Below are positions 9,222 to 17,644 of a stretch of 64,000 nt of DNA, piece after piece. Numbering within the stretch: position 1 is the first letter of the stretch; the number at the start of each line of letters is the position of its first letter. A program made the position numbers and the translations under genes. Source of the stretch: CALRWV02 sp943371965 (lineage in GTDB: Bacteria; Bacteroidota; JABWAT01); NCBI GenBank assembly GCA_943371965.1, contig CALRWV020000009.1, positions 1 through 64,000 on the forward strand, read 5' to 3'. Under the pieces are notes generated by a model, which was not told the DNA's origin, searched no databases, and saw only the letters and a list, made by a program, of their open reading frames with translations.

Positions 9222-9521
9222 TTATTCATCTAAACTTCTTAAATAATCCCAACTGAACAAACCGGTATTATGACCATCACCCCATTGTATCATAATAGCA
9301 TAAGTCCCAACCGGATTAATTCCTTTGATTTCATGCATGCCCGGCATTTCAATTTTGGTTCGGTTTGGAGTGTAGGTATGAAGTAAAACTGATTCACCTG
9401 AACAACTGGCACATGGACAGCGGTCTCTCAAAAATTTAAATTCAAATTTAGAGATTTTTCCATCCTGCCAACTGATGGTTAATTCAGTCTCTCCGGTTCT
9501 TTCGATTTTGGTTGGATTCAT
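9222..9521 (-). CDS. DUF971 domain protein
   Basis: A 99-aa protein of the DUF971 family, the domain also found at the N-terminus of gamma-butyrobetaine hydroxylase. The typical features are TELTISWQDG near the start, the cysteine motif CPCASCSGE (about residues 35-43), and GTYAIMIQWGDGHNTGLFSW near the end. The clustered cysteines suggest metal binding, and some relatives are linked to iron-sulfur cluster carriers; the role here is unknown. It is monocistronic by spacing, with about 120 bp before the lipoprotein gene and the tRNA relic region upstream. Confidence 0.85.
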   Translation of the reverse strand: MNPTKIERTGETELTISWQDGKISKFEFKFLRDRCPCASCSGESVLLHTYTPNRTKIEMPGMHEIKGINPVGTYAIMIQWGDGHNTGLFSWDYLRSLDE

Positions 9522-9584
9522 TTTAGTAATAATAAACTATGAATAAGTGCGATCAATAAGAATTTAATAATATGTCTTTTAAAG

Positions 9585-9650
9585 CGGAAAGGGAGAGATT
9601 CGAACTCTCGTTACCATTGCTGGTAAAGCGGTTTTCGAGACCGCCGCATT
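9585..9650 (-). pseudogene. partial copy of tRNA-Ser (3' 66 nt)
   Basis: The 66 bases 9585-9650 are identical to 9949-10014, the 3' two-thirds of the intact tRNA-Ser(CGA) gene. Two further bases (AG) outside the 3' end also match. The copy holds the anticodon arm, variable arm, T arm and 3' acceptor strand, but lacks the 5' acceptor strand and a normal D arm, so it cannot fold as tRNA. On the minus strand it follows the GIY-YIG reading frame. This is what is left when an element inserts at a tRNA gene and duplicates or regenerates its 3' part. Confidence 0.88.
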
Positions 9651-9651
9651 C

Positions 9652-9681
9652 TCAGCCAGAGGCTGATGAGCCTCCGGCTCA
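9652..9681 (-). repeat. twin 15-nt hairpins inserted in the tRNA-Ser copy
   Basis: Thirty bases form two perfect back-to-back hairpins of 15 nt: each a 6-bp stem with a 3-nt loop (TCAGCC-AGA-GGCTGA, then TGAGCC-TCC-GGCTCA). Removing exactly these bases restores the D-loop sequence of the intact tRNA (AGTGGTT joined to GAATGC on the minus strand), so the hairpins look like a precise insertion. The stop codon of the GIY-YIG frame lies at their edge (9679-9681). Function unknown: possible transcription pause, nuclease-binding site or recombination scar. Confidence 0.7.
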
Positions 9682-9933
9682 AACCACTTTTTCTACTTTC
9701 AAAATTGAATCTAAAAATTTCCGCCCTTGTCCGGTTTTTAAAAACAATTCCCTTTTTCTTGCTTCGGAAACGGTTTCATAACTCTCCTGATATATTAAAA
9801 TCCAGGGAATTCAGCCCTTTGTAAATTTGGAAGTTCCTTTGTTATGTTCAAATAATCTGTTTTCAACATTTGATGTCGATCCGACATACCGTTTTTGTAT
9901 TTTCTCACTCCATAAAACATAAACTTTAAACAT
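9679..9933 (-). pseudogene. GIY-YIG endonuclease, interrupted by a nonsense codon
   Basis: Translating the minus strand from the ATG at 9933 gives an 84-residue single-domain GIY-YIG nuclease of UPF0213 size. It opens MFKVYVLWSEKIQKRYVGST with the paired YVL and YVG strands and a later SEARKRELFLKTGQGRKF block. Codon 41 (9811-9813) is TGA where the family usually has Arg before the PW motif, as in KGRRPW. A single CGA-to-TGA change explains it, since the same frame continues cleanly to the stop at 9679-9681. An AAAAGGGG Shine-Dalgarno precedes the ATG, right after the end of tRNA-Ser. The gene sits between the full tRNA and its partial copy and was probably the mobile nuclease. Readthrough or recoding is possible but less likely. 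Confidence 0.8.
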
Positions 9934-9948
9934 TTAACCCCTTTTGAG

Positions 9949-10035
9949 CGGAAAGGGAGAGATTCGAACTCTCGTTACCATTGCTGGTAAAGCGGTTTTC
10001 GAGACCGCCGCATTCAACCACTCTGCCACCTTTCC
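9949..10035 (-). tRNA. tRNA-Ser (anticodon CGA)
   Basis: An 87-nt class II tRNA on the minus strand. The 7-bp acceptor stem GGAAAGG/CCTTTCC carries the expected G discriminator. The anticodon stem is GCGGT/ACCGC with loop CTCGAAA, so the anticodon is CGA (serine codon UCG). A long variable arm and a T arm GAGAG-TTCGAAT-CTCTC follow. CCA is not encoded. The 3' end is followed after 15 bases by the GIY-YIG frame and then by a 66-nt copy of the same tRNA. Confidence 0.95.
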
Positions 10036-10174
10036 GTGTGGAAATTATAAATTTTGAATTATGAATTTTAGATTATTGTAAAAGTAAAAAATGAATGCAC
10101 CGATTTCATTTTAATTAAGACAATAAATAATTTAATTTGGTCATCTAAACTAAAAGTAATTCTTAATTCTTAAT

Positions 10175-10741
10175 TTATGGTTTTACCACTCCAATAACTC
10201 CCTGACCAATTCTGGCACCTGCGTTTCCTGTTGGTTGTGTTTTCATGTCATCTTCTTTTGCATGAACAACAACACCGCGGCCTAAAACAGACGCAGTACC
10301 TGCTAACATAATTTGTTTGTCAATATAATCCAGATGTGCTTTTCCGTTTCCATCTGCATCAATATTCCCCATATCACCAACATGGCGCATCAAATCCGTT
10401 GGAGAGGAATGTTCCATTCCTGCCGGATTAAAATGTCCCCCCATTGCAGTTCCGTCAGCAGAAGACAAATCACCAAATTGATGAATATGGAAACCGTGTT
10501 TGGTGTTAGGTTCAAGTCCTTCAATATCAGCAACAATTTTAACACCGCCCTCAACCTGTGTAAAAGTGATTAATCCTTTCACTGAACTTCCGGAAGCAGA
10601 AACAATAACTGCTGAAGCTTTCGTAACAGCATCAATTGATGGTGATGCCATCTTCATATTATGTTCCTGATGGTTAAAAAGACCGCAGCCGGTCAACATA
10701 CCAATCAATGAAACTGTAAATAGAGCATTTAGATTTTTCAT
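10175..10741 (-). CDS. sodC: Cu/Zn superoxide dismutase lipoprotein lacking the disulfide cysteines
   Basis: A 188-aa periplasmic or outer-membrane lipoprotein that dismutates superoxide. The signal peptide ends in the lipobox LTGC (C19). Metal ligands are all in place: HGFHIHQFGD (H85, H87), GGHFNP (H103), RHVGD (H120) and VVVHAKEDD (H160). The two cysteines that normally form the intrasubunit disulfide are both absent: the loop before GGHFNP has no Cys, and the C-terminal ACG site reads IGQGVIG. The enzyme is therefore probably stabilised differently. It is the third gene of a TonB receptor-mgsA-sodC run, 14 bp after mgsA. Confidence 0.92.
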   Translation of the reverse strand: MKNLNALFTVSLIGMLTGCGLFNHQEHNMKMASPSIDAVTKASAVIVSASGSSVKGLITFTQVEGGVKIVADIEGLEPNTKHGFHIHQFGDLSSADGTAMGGHFNPAGMEHSSPTDLMRHVGDMGNIDADGNGKAHLDYIDKQIMLAGTASVLGRGVVVHAKEDDMKTQPTGNAGARIGQGVIGVVKP

Positions 10742-10755
10742 TTTTCCCTCTGTAT

Positions 10756-11118
10756 TTAGATAACTTTAATAATGATTTCAGCAGTTTTAATATTAACTGC
10801 CAATGGAATGTTGTGAACGTTGCAAACCCTCTGCAAACTTTGGATATCAGGATCGTGCGGATGTTTATCCAATGGGTCAACAATAAATATTACTGCTGTT
10901 ATTTCTCCACGAACAACCATTGCCGCAATTTCTGCATCACCGCCAATTGGACCGGAATGCACCTGCTCAACCGGTAATCCGCACTTCGTTTTGATCAGTT
11001 CTCCGGTTGACCGGGTTGCAACCAATTCAAAATTCTTCAAAATCTCGTGATGATCTTTTGCAAAAGCCACGATATCAGCTTTTTTACCATCATGTGCAAT
11101 CAATGCTATTTTTTTCAT
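10756..11118 (-). CDS. mgsA: methylglyoxal synthase
   Basis: A 120-aa enzyme that converts dihydroxyacetone phosphate to methylglyoxal and phosphate, a glycolytic overflow bypass. It keeps the residues known from E. coli MgsA with a shift of ten: H9, D61 in GPIGGDAEI, and H88/D91 in DKHPHDPDIQSL. The phosphate-binding STGEL motif is at 37-41. Length is slightly short of the E. coli enzyme (152 aa) but typical of Bacillus-type MgsA. It lies 24 bp after the TonB receptor gene and 14 bp before sodC, so the three are probably co-transcribed, though a functional link is not obvious. Confidence 0.93.
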   Translation of the reverse strand: MKKIALIAHDGKKADIVAFAKDHHEILKNFELVATRSTGELIKTKCGLPVEQVHSGPIGGDAEIAAMVVRGEITAVIFIVDPLDKHPHDPDIQSLQRVCNVHNIPLAVNIKTAEIIIKVI

Positions 11119-11142
11119 TGTTTTTTGGACCTGTTTTGAATA

Positions 11143-13284
11143 TCAGTAAACATAGTTCAAAGAAATTCCCAAAACAAAATTCATGGGCAATCCCGGTTCA
11201 ATATATACAGCTGAACCACTTTTATAGTCGGGATTGATGAAAGCTGATGAGATAAATTTCTCATCCGTTAGATTATTGACGGCAAAAAACCCTTCAGCCT
11301 GTATTGCGGAAGAGACCTGAACCGGTTTGTCCAGTCCAAAAACAAGATTCAGTACATGTGAAGATGGAACTGAAATTTTATTTGCATCATCTGCAAAATA
11401 TTGTCCGGTAAATTTCAATTCAGTTTCAATGAATGGTCTGAAATTTCCCAATTCAAATTGATATTTTACCTTCCCTGAATAAAACAAGTCTGGAATTCCG
11501 GCCATTTTATTTCCTGAATAATCAGCGAATTTTCCTGATTTTCCATACTGTATGGAATCAACTTTATAATTTTCATAGGAATTCGATGAAAATGTGAAAG
11601 CAGTTTTCAGTGATAACCCAAAACCCGATTGAATATTTCCTCCAAATTCAATTCCCATTCTTGTCGATTTTCCTGCAGTCAGGTAAAAAGCACCACCACT
11701 GTATGGAATGATGTCATTGGTGATACCAATGCTGTAAACGGCAACATCATAATCAATTTTTCTGATTAAAGAGTTGTTGTCAAACCGTGTTTCTTTTTTG
11801 ATTCCAATTTCCAATGTCGATGATTTAATGACATCCAACAGCGGATTGATGAGATAAACGGTATCCTGACCATTCAACCCTGAAGGGTCAGTTTCATTGC
11901 CTGCCGGAACTTCAATACCATTTCCCCAGCTTCCATAAACGGAAAAATCTGGAGTTATCCTATATGTTATTCCGAGTTTTGGTGAAAACCCGGTGAAAGT
12001 TTTTGCTTCATTTTTGGATGGATTTATATTATCGGCATAATCATATTTCACCTTATCAACCCGGTAACCGCCAAGAAAAGTCCATTTGTCATCAATCTGG
12101 ATTTCATTTTGAATAAAAAGACCTAAACTGTTAGCCCCTTCACGTTTATTCTGGCGGAGTGAGGTTCCCCTTTTCTGTTTTGCATCAAGATTGTAAAACA
12201 AAATGGAACCATCCTGAAATGCTTCATCTGAACCAATTATCAATATATTTTTTACGGATTCAGTGAATTCAGTCTGATTCGTGAAAGTAAAATTGCCGCC
12301 AAGATGAATTCGGTTGAAATCACGGAAAGTATTTCTTTCGGAACGCTGCAGATATTTCGGATTGACGAAAAACATTCCTGAAACCGAATTTGATTCATTT
12401 ATATCATGATTAACCTGAATTCCCAAACGGAGTGTGCGGTTGAATCTTCTTTCATCGCGCAGAAGATACGTGGCGTTTGCCTGCTGTTGACCGGAATTGT
12501 ATTCAGTCAAAGTGAGCGGTCCGGGAAGCCTGAACAAATTGTCTGACGCTGAGAGAAAGTTTGAAATGATCGTATTTTCACCTACTGGAGTAACAAGACC
12601 GGCATTCAATAAAAGCCGTTCACTTTCAGAATGCTTTCTCCATCCATCAGATTTTGACCGAAGAAAAGTAGCGTATATTTTTCCGCCAACGATATTTCCG
12701 GCAGTTTGAAATGATTCTTTGTGAAACCCGAAACTTCCTGTCAATCCCTTAATTGTGGCAAACGGCTTTTCAAAGTCGGGAACGGAACTGATATTCAATA
12801 ATCCGCCGGTAGCATTTCCCCAAACCGATGATCCATTTGAGCGGACAATTTCAAGGCGCTGAACTGTTTCCAAATCAATCATATCGAACGAAGTTCTGCC
12901 ATCAGGTTCAGTTTCAGGTATTCCATCCATCATTATCCTTATTCCCCTTGAAGTTCCGGCATTTGATCGGTCACCTGAACCTCTTGCGCCAAAACCTCGG
13001 ATTGAAATTCTCACATCCTGATTTCCATAGCGGGATTGCGCCAGAACTCCGGGAATTGCGGTCAGCGCATCATCCAAACCTACACCTTTAACAGATTTCA
13101 TTTCTTCCTTTGAAACAACTGAATTTGCTACGGGAATTTCCATTCTGTTCTCTGGAAACCTGTTGCCTACAATCAGAATTTCCTTCATTTCATACATCGC
13201 TGAATCTGCCGGATTTTTTTGATTTTGTGAAAACAGAACTGGGGTAAAAGCAAACTGAAGTAAAATGAATAAGCCAATTTTCAT
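11143..13284 (-). CDS. TonB-dependent outer-membrane receptor (FecA-like)
   Basis: A 713-aa outer-membrane receptor. A signal peptide (residues 1-19) leads into a TonB-box-like segment (MKEILIVGNR, about 32-41). The plug domain (about 45-165) has the typical GLDDALTAIPGVL, DVRISIRGFG and RLEIVRSNGSSVWGNATGG motifs. The rest is a 22-strand-type barrel ending in an aromatic residue (NYVY). There is no SusC-type CarboxypepD N-terminal domain, so a siderophore, iron-citrate or other small-ligand receptor is more likely than a glycan SusC. No SusD gene is next to it. It leads the mgsA-sodC operon; the ligand is unknown. Confidence 0.88.
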   Translation of the reverse strand: MKIGLFILLQFAFTPVLFSQNQKNPADSAMYEMKEILIVGNRFPENRMEIPVANSVVSKEEMKSVKGVGLDDALTAIPGVLAQSRYGNQDVRISIRGFGARGSGDRSNAGTSRGIRIMMDGIPETEPDGRTSFDMIDLETVQRLEIVRSNGSSVWGNATGGLLNISSVPDFEKPFATIKGLTGSFGFHKESFQTAGNIVGGKIYATFLRSKSDGWRKHSESERLLLNAGLVTPVGENTIISNFLSASDNLFRLPGPLTLTEYNSGQQQANATYLLRDERRFNRTLRLGIQVNHDINESNSVSGMFFVNPKYLQRSERNTFRDFNRIHLGGNFTFTNQTEFTESVKNILIIGSDEAFQDGSILFYNLDAKQKRGTSLRQNKREGANSLGLFIQNEIQIDDKWTFLGGYRVDKVKYDYADNINPSKNEAKTFTGFSPKLGITYRITPDFSVYGSWGNGIEVPAGNETDPSGLNGQDTVYLINPLLDVIKSSTLEIGIKKETRFDNNSLIRKIDYDVAVYSIGITNDIIPYSGGAFYLTAGKSTRMGIEFGGNIQSGFGLSLKTAFTFSSNSYENYKVDSIQYGKSGKFADYSGNKMAGIPDLFYSGKVKYQFELGNFRPFIETELKFTGQYFADDANKISVPSSHVLNLVFGLDKPVQVSSAIQAEGFFAVNNLTDEKFISSAFINPDYKSGSAVYIEPGLPMNFVLGISLNYVY

Positions 13285-13398
13285 TCGAATTTCCCACTAA
13301 TAATTGATATTTCAGGTTTTATGAAATCAATAATCCGAAATAATTCCGATATTTGAAAATAAGTATCACTACCACTTTGTTTTTTACAAGAAGCATTC

Positions 13399-14046
13399 AT
13401 GAAAATCAAACTGCAAAATTCTGAAGAAACTATCGAAATCAGCAAAATCTTCTGCATTGGAAGAAACTATGCGAAACATGCAAAGGAACTTGGAAATGCT
13501 GTTCCTGAAAAACCGGTCATTTTCATGAAATCAAAAAATTCACTTATTTCAGAAGGAACGAAAATTCAAATCCCTTCACACGGGAAAGAACTTCATCACG
13601 AAGCTGAACTGGTAATACTTATTGGTACAGGTGGAAAGAATATCCCTGAGGCAGAAGCAAAAAAACATATTGGCGGATTCGGTATCGGTCTTGATTTAAC
13701 TTTGAGAGATGTTCAGGCGGAACTCAAATCCAAAGGACTTCCATGGGAAACCGCAAAATCATTTGACGGATCTGCACCATTGGGAAGTTTCGTAAAATCG
13801 GTTTCCAAAACTGAAGACCTAACAATCAAATGTTTTGTCAATGGTCAACTCCGTCAGGATGGAAAATGCAGTGACATGATTTATAACGTCCCTTTTCTGA
13901 TTTCCTATTTGTCTTCAATTTTCACTTTGGAACCCGGCGATATTATTTTTACTGGAACACCAGATGGAGTTGGTCCACTACTTTCCGGTGATGTTATTAA
14001 AGTTGAAATTTCAGAAATCGGTGAAATGAGTTATGATGTTGCGTAA
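13399..14046 (+). CDS. fumarylacetoacetate hydrolase family protein (FAHD1-like)
   Basis: A 215-aa single-domain FAH-fold enzyme. Signatures include FCIGRNYAKHAKELGN near residues 18-33, the metal-site glutamates in HHEAELVILIG, and GDIIFTGTPDGVG near the C-terminus. Size and motifs match the FAHD1 group, whose members hydrolyse acylpyruvates or decarboxylate oxaloacetate with a divalent metal in the cytosol. The 3' end overlaps the next gene (M23 peptidase) by 14 bp, so the two are translationally coupled even though no metabolic link to a peptidoglycan hydrolase is apparent. The exact substrate cannot be told from sequence. Confidence 0.88.
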   Translation: MKIKLQNSEETIEISKIFCIGRNYAKHAKELGNAVPEKPVIFMKSKNSLISEGTKIQIPSHGKELHHEAELVILIGTGGKNIPEAEAKKHIGGFGIGLDLTLRDVQAELKSKGLPWETAKSFDGSAPLGSFVKSVSKTEDLTIKCFVNGQLRQDGKCSDMIYNVPFLISYLSSIFTLEPGDIIFTGTPDGVGPLLSGDVIKVEISEIGEMSYDVA

Positions 14047-16219
14047 AATATCAACTGATTACTTGAGAAATAATATTCCAGTTAAATTAAAAGAATCTTT
14101 CTTCCTTTTATTAATTATTCCAGCCCTTTTCTGTTCAAACGCCTTTACCCAAACCAAAACCATTTCATCGCCTCAGGAACTAGGGCTGAATTTTCTCTGG
14201 CCAACGGATGCCAGCAATGAACTGACATCAACCTTTGCCGAGTACCGATCAACTCATTATCATTATGGGATTGATATCAAAACCTGGAATCAAACAGGAT
14301 ATAAAGTTTTTGCTTCAGAAGACGGTTACATTTCAAGAATTCGTGTTGGTCCAACCGGTTACGGTAAAGCGATTTACATTACACACAAAGGCGGTTACCT
14401 AACAGTTTACGGTCACCTCGATGGTTTCAGTGGAAAAGTAAAAGACTTTGTTTCAAAGAGCCACTACAAGCAGAAAAAAAACGAACTGAACCTCCAGCTG
14501 AATCCGAAAGATTTGAAGGTCACCCGTGGCGAACTCATTGCTTTTACCGGTGAAACCGGTGTAGGAACTCCACATCTTCATTGGGAAATCCGCGATCCGT
14601 TTGAAAACGAAATCAATCCGCTTCTGCTTCAGAAAATTCCGTTTGTTGATAAAACAAAACCGGTCATTACCAAACTCGCAATAAAACCAATGAATTTTGG
14701 AAGCACAGTTAACGGGATTTCGGATACAAAAATTTATTCTGAACTGAATTTTCAAGATGACTCAATGATTCTGCCTGAAATTCCGGTTCTTCAGGGAAAA
14801 TTCGGTTTTCTTCTGGATGGTTATGATTTGAGTGACGGCGGGTTCAATAAATTCGGTTTTCATAAAATCGAACTGCTGGTTGATAAGAATCCTGTCTATA
14901 AAATTGAATATGTAGATTTCCCTATTCCAGATGCAATTTATATTCTCGTTGAAAGAGATACCGAACTCCAAAGCATCGGTAAAGGGAGATTTACAAGATT
15001 GTATCAGGATGAAAAAAATCCGCTTCCGTTTTATACCTTTTCTGATGAACTCCGCGGACAAATTTCCAATCTTTCAAATGGAAGACATACTGCGGATATT
15101 ATTGTTCATGACATTACCGGAAATAAAAAATTGCTTTCATTTCAATTTGATTATGTGAATGAAATCAAAAAAGAAAGTCAGGTTTTCGCTCAAATTGACT
15201 ATACACCTGTCCGTTCAAAATATTCATTGAATACAGAAAATAATTCAATTCCGAAAACACAAATAAGCAACTTGCCGGATTTGAATAAATTTAATTTTTT
15301 CTATAAATATTCCAAGGCAATTCCCGCAGAAAAATTAACAGCTGTAGAATCGGTTGAATCTTCAATTCTGGATAATTATCTTAAAATATCTGTCAATTCT
15401 GAAAACATTGCAAACACTGAATTCATGATTTCTGTGACAAATGGAAACGGAAATCTGACACCTGCCAATATTGTCTCTGATGAAAACTCGATTCATTTTT
15501 TATATTCCATTCAACCAGATCAGACTGCCGCAGGATTTCAGATTTGCATCAATGAAGGAGATTCAGTTTTATGGATAGAAAACATTCCGTTTACATTTGC
15601 AGATCAAAACAGGATATGTACCGTCAGACAAAAATCAGGAGCCCAACTAATAATTTCGAGGGAAACTTTTTTTGATGATGAATGGATTAATATTGAAGAA
15701 AGCAGAAACGAAGTCAATCTTTTGGATTATCAGATCAAAATCGGACCGCAATTTATTCCTGTAAGAAATTCGTTCAGCATTAAATTTCCAATCCCCTCAT
15801 CCGTTTCTGAGCCCAACAAATTGGGTATTTTCCAATCAAACCGGAACAAGATGTCTTTCGCAGGAAAACAGATTTCGGACGGGTTTATTTCAGCTAACTC
15901 AAAATCAATGGGAACTTATGTTTTGGCAGTGGACACCATTCCACCGGTTCTTGAACGGAATTCGAAAGATCATTTGCAGGAGATGCCAAAAAAACTGAAA
16001 TTCTGGGCAGAAGACAAACTAAGCGGAATTGACAGTAAAAGCATAGTTGTATCTGTTGACGGAACCTGGAACCTTGCAGAATATGATCCTGAAAATGATC
16101 TCATACTGGTTCCAACTGAAAGATTTTCAAAAAGGAAAAATGTTTCTCTGGTCATCAGTGTTGCCGATCAGCTATCCAACAAATCTACCCTTCAGTTTAA
16201 CCTGAAAATCGGAAAATGA
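14033..16219 (+). CDS. exported M23 (LytM-type) metallopeptidase
   Basis: A 728-aa exported protein. A signal-anchor-like leader lies at about residues 20-41 after a basic N-terminus. The LytM domain occupies about 50-200, with the zinc ligands in HYHYGID and HLHWEI. The remaining about 520 residues are beta-rich, look like Ig-type modules and are not a known catalytic domain. M23 enzymes cut peptide cross-bridges of peptidoglycan. Two ATGs (14033 and 14036) overlap the end of the FAH gene. The stop overlaps the start of the GWxTD lipoprotein gene by four bases (ATGA), so the pair is co-translated and may act together in the periplasm. Confidence 0.88.
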   Translation: MMLRKISTDYLRNNIPVKLKESFFLLLIIPALFCSNAFTQTKTISSPQELGLNFLWPTDASNELTSTFAEYRSTHYHYGIDIKTWNQTGYKVFASEDGYISRIRVGPTGYGKAIYITHKGGYLTVYGHLDGFSGKVKDFVSKSHYKQKKNELNLQLNPKDLKVTRGELIAFTGETGVGTPHLHWEIRDPFENEINPLLLQKIPFVDKTKPVITKLAIKPMNFGSTVNGISDTKIYSELNFQDDSMILPEIPVLQGKFGFLLDGYDLSDGGFNKFGFHKIELLVDKNPVYKIEYVDFPIPDAIYILVERDTELQSIGKGRFTRLYQDEKNPLPFYTFSDELRGQISNLSNGRHTADIIVHDITGNKKLLSFQFDYVNEIKKESQVFAQIDYTPVRSKYSLNTENNSIPKTQISNLPDLNKFNFFYKYSKAIPAEKLTAVESVESSILDNYLKISVNSENIANTEFMISVTNGNGNLTPANIVSDENSIHFLYSIQPDQTAAGFQICINEGDSVLWIENIPFTFADQNRICTVRQKSGAQLIISRETFFDDEWINIEESRNEVNLLDYQIKIGPQFIPVRNSFSIKFPIPSSVSEPNKLGIFQSNRNKMSFAGKQISDGFISANSKSMGTYVLAVDTIPPVLERNSKDHLQEMPKKLKFWAEDKLSGIDSKSIVVSVDGTWNLAEYDPENDLILVPTERFSKRKNVSLVISVADQLSNKSTLQFNLKIGK

Positions 16220-17601
16220 AAAACCATAAACACATATCGTTTTTATATATTATAGCTGCTGTTTTTTTTATTCTGCAGGGTTGCGGCAACAGTGACCAGA
16301 CAAGGGATTACATCAACCAGCAATCAAACCCGTTCAATTTAAAGCATTTGAATTATGCCCTGTTTTCAAAAATCGAAAACAGAAAACATCAGCTTTATCT
16401 CGGATGGCAAATTCCAAGAAGTGAACTTGCTTTTGCACAAACGGATTCAGGTTACGTATCAGTTCTTACTATTCAGATTTCTGTTCGGAAGAATGAAATT
16501 GAATCAGTGTGGGACAGTACATTTACAGTGGTAACCAGATATAAATCATTTGACGAAACCAGAATTTATCTGAACGAAAAATTTTTCACGAAACTTCACG
16601 CTCCTCCCGGAAATTATTTTTTGTATTGTGTCATCACTGAGGGACAAAATACATCTTCTGACATGAGAATTTATTCAACCCTGAATATCCCGACTGATAC
16701 TTCAGGTGTCCAGCTTTCCACCATCAGATTTATGGATGATCACCTAACAAACAATCTTTCACTGACCAAACAGCTATCCCGAAATAATTTCAGAAGACCT
16801 GCTATCGATTTTGATGTTCTGTTTAAGGGAAATTCAGAAGTTCAACTGCAGCTCCTGATGACAAAAATAAATTCAGATACAACAAGCGCAAGACCATTTT
16901 CTGCACTAACCCCCATGAGCATGTCGCTTGAGACAAAAGGGTTTAAAGATTGGGAAACAGAATCAAATTCAACAGTTTTGGATACACTGATTCGCGGAAG
17001 AAACACATCACAGACATTTTCCTTTCAGCTTCCAGATTCTTTCAGACAGGGTGTTTATCTCACAAAGATTAAACTGATTTCAGGTGATAAAATTTCATAT
17101 ACACCCGAGGAACGGTTTTATATTTTTCCGGATTTTTTCCCTGAAATAAAGACATTGAAGGATGCGGTTAAGATTGTAAAATATATTGCATATCCGTCTG
17201 AATACGAGAAAATGATTGATGATGGCGATTCTCTTCTGAAAAATAATTTTGACAGATTCTGGCTGAAGATGGCTGACGGAAACAAAGAAGCAGCCAAAAA
17301 GAAGGTTGCCAAATTTTATGAGCGTGTAAATGAAGCCAATATTCTATTTTCAAATTACAAGCCCGGTTGGAAAACTGATCTTGGTATGACTTATATCCTG
17401 TTAGGTCCACCCGATCAGGTTCAGTGGCAACCTTCCGGTTTAACCTGGTATTACTATTTCAGAAAAGCCGGTGGAAATATACCGCTGATTTTCAAACCCA
17501 TACGTGATGAAAATACGATTATTGGCTATTATCTTGAGCGTTATTTTGAATACGAAGAAGTGTGGCAGGAATACAGACGGAGCTGGGAACAGAATAATTG
17601 A
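16216..17601 (+). CDS. GWxTD domain lipoprotein
   Basis: A 461-aa exported protein with lipobox-like LQGC at residues 20-23. The C-terminal about 140 residues form the GWxTD domain: the naming motif GWKTDLGMTYILLGPPDQV is followed by a conserved WYYYF and FEYEEVWQEY. This domain is widespread in FCB-group bacteria and has no assigned biochemical role; the N-terminal half looks all-beta. The start codon overlaps the stop of the M23 peptidase gene, implying coupled translation. A hairpin terminator follows at 17610-17636. Confidence 0.87.
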   Translation: MKNHKHISFLYIIAAVFFILQGCGNSDQTRDYINQQSNPFNLKHLNYALFSKIENRKHQLYLGWQIPRSELAFAQTDSGYVSVLTIQISVRKNEIESVWDSTFTVVTRYKSFDETRIYLNEKFFTKLHAPPGNYFLYCVITEGQNTSSDMRIYSTLNIPTDTSGVQLSTIRFMDDHLTNNLSLTKQLSRNNFRRPAIDFDVLFKGNSEVQLQLLMTKINSDTTSARPFSALTPMSMSLETKGFKDWETESNSTVLDTLIRGRNTSQTFSFQLPDSFRQGVYLTKIKLISGDKISYTPEERFYIFPDFFPEIKTLKDAVKIVKYIAYPSEYEKMIDDGDSLLKNNFDRFWLKMADGNKEAAKKKVAKFYERVNEANILFSNYKPGWKTDLGMTYILLGPPDQVQWQPSGLTWYYYFRKAGGNIPLIFKPIRDENTIIGYYLERYFEYEEVWQEYRRSWEQNN

Positions 17602-17609
17602 GAAAAAGA

Positions 17610-17636
17610 AAAGGCTGCAAAATATTTACAGCCTTT
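17610..17636. terminator. hairpin terminator between convergent genes
   Basis: An 8-bp stem (17610-17617 with 17629-17636, AAAGGCTG/CAGCCTTT) has an 11-nt loop. On the minus strand it is followed by a pyrimidine-rich tail (CTTTTTCTC), so it mainly serves the TPR-transglutaminase gene. It lies between the two gene ends. Confidence 0.75.
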
Positions 17637-17644
17637 AAATTAAA

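Noticed and set aside
9572..9781. Plus-strand open frame across the tRNA-Ser copy and GIY-YIG region
   Set aside because: It is antisense to the tRNA copy and the GIY-YIG coding frame; its codons reflect tRNA and hairpin sequence, so it is not a gene.
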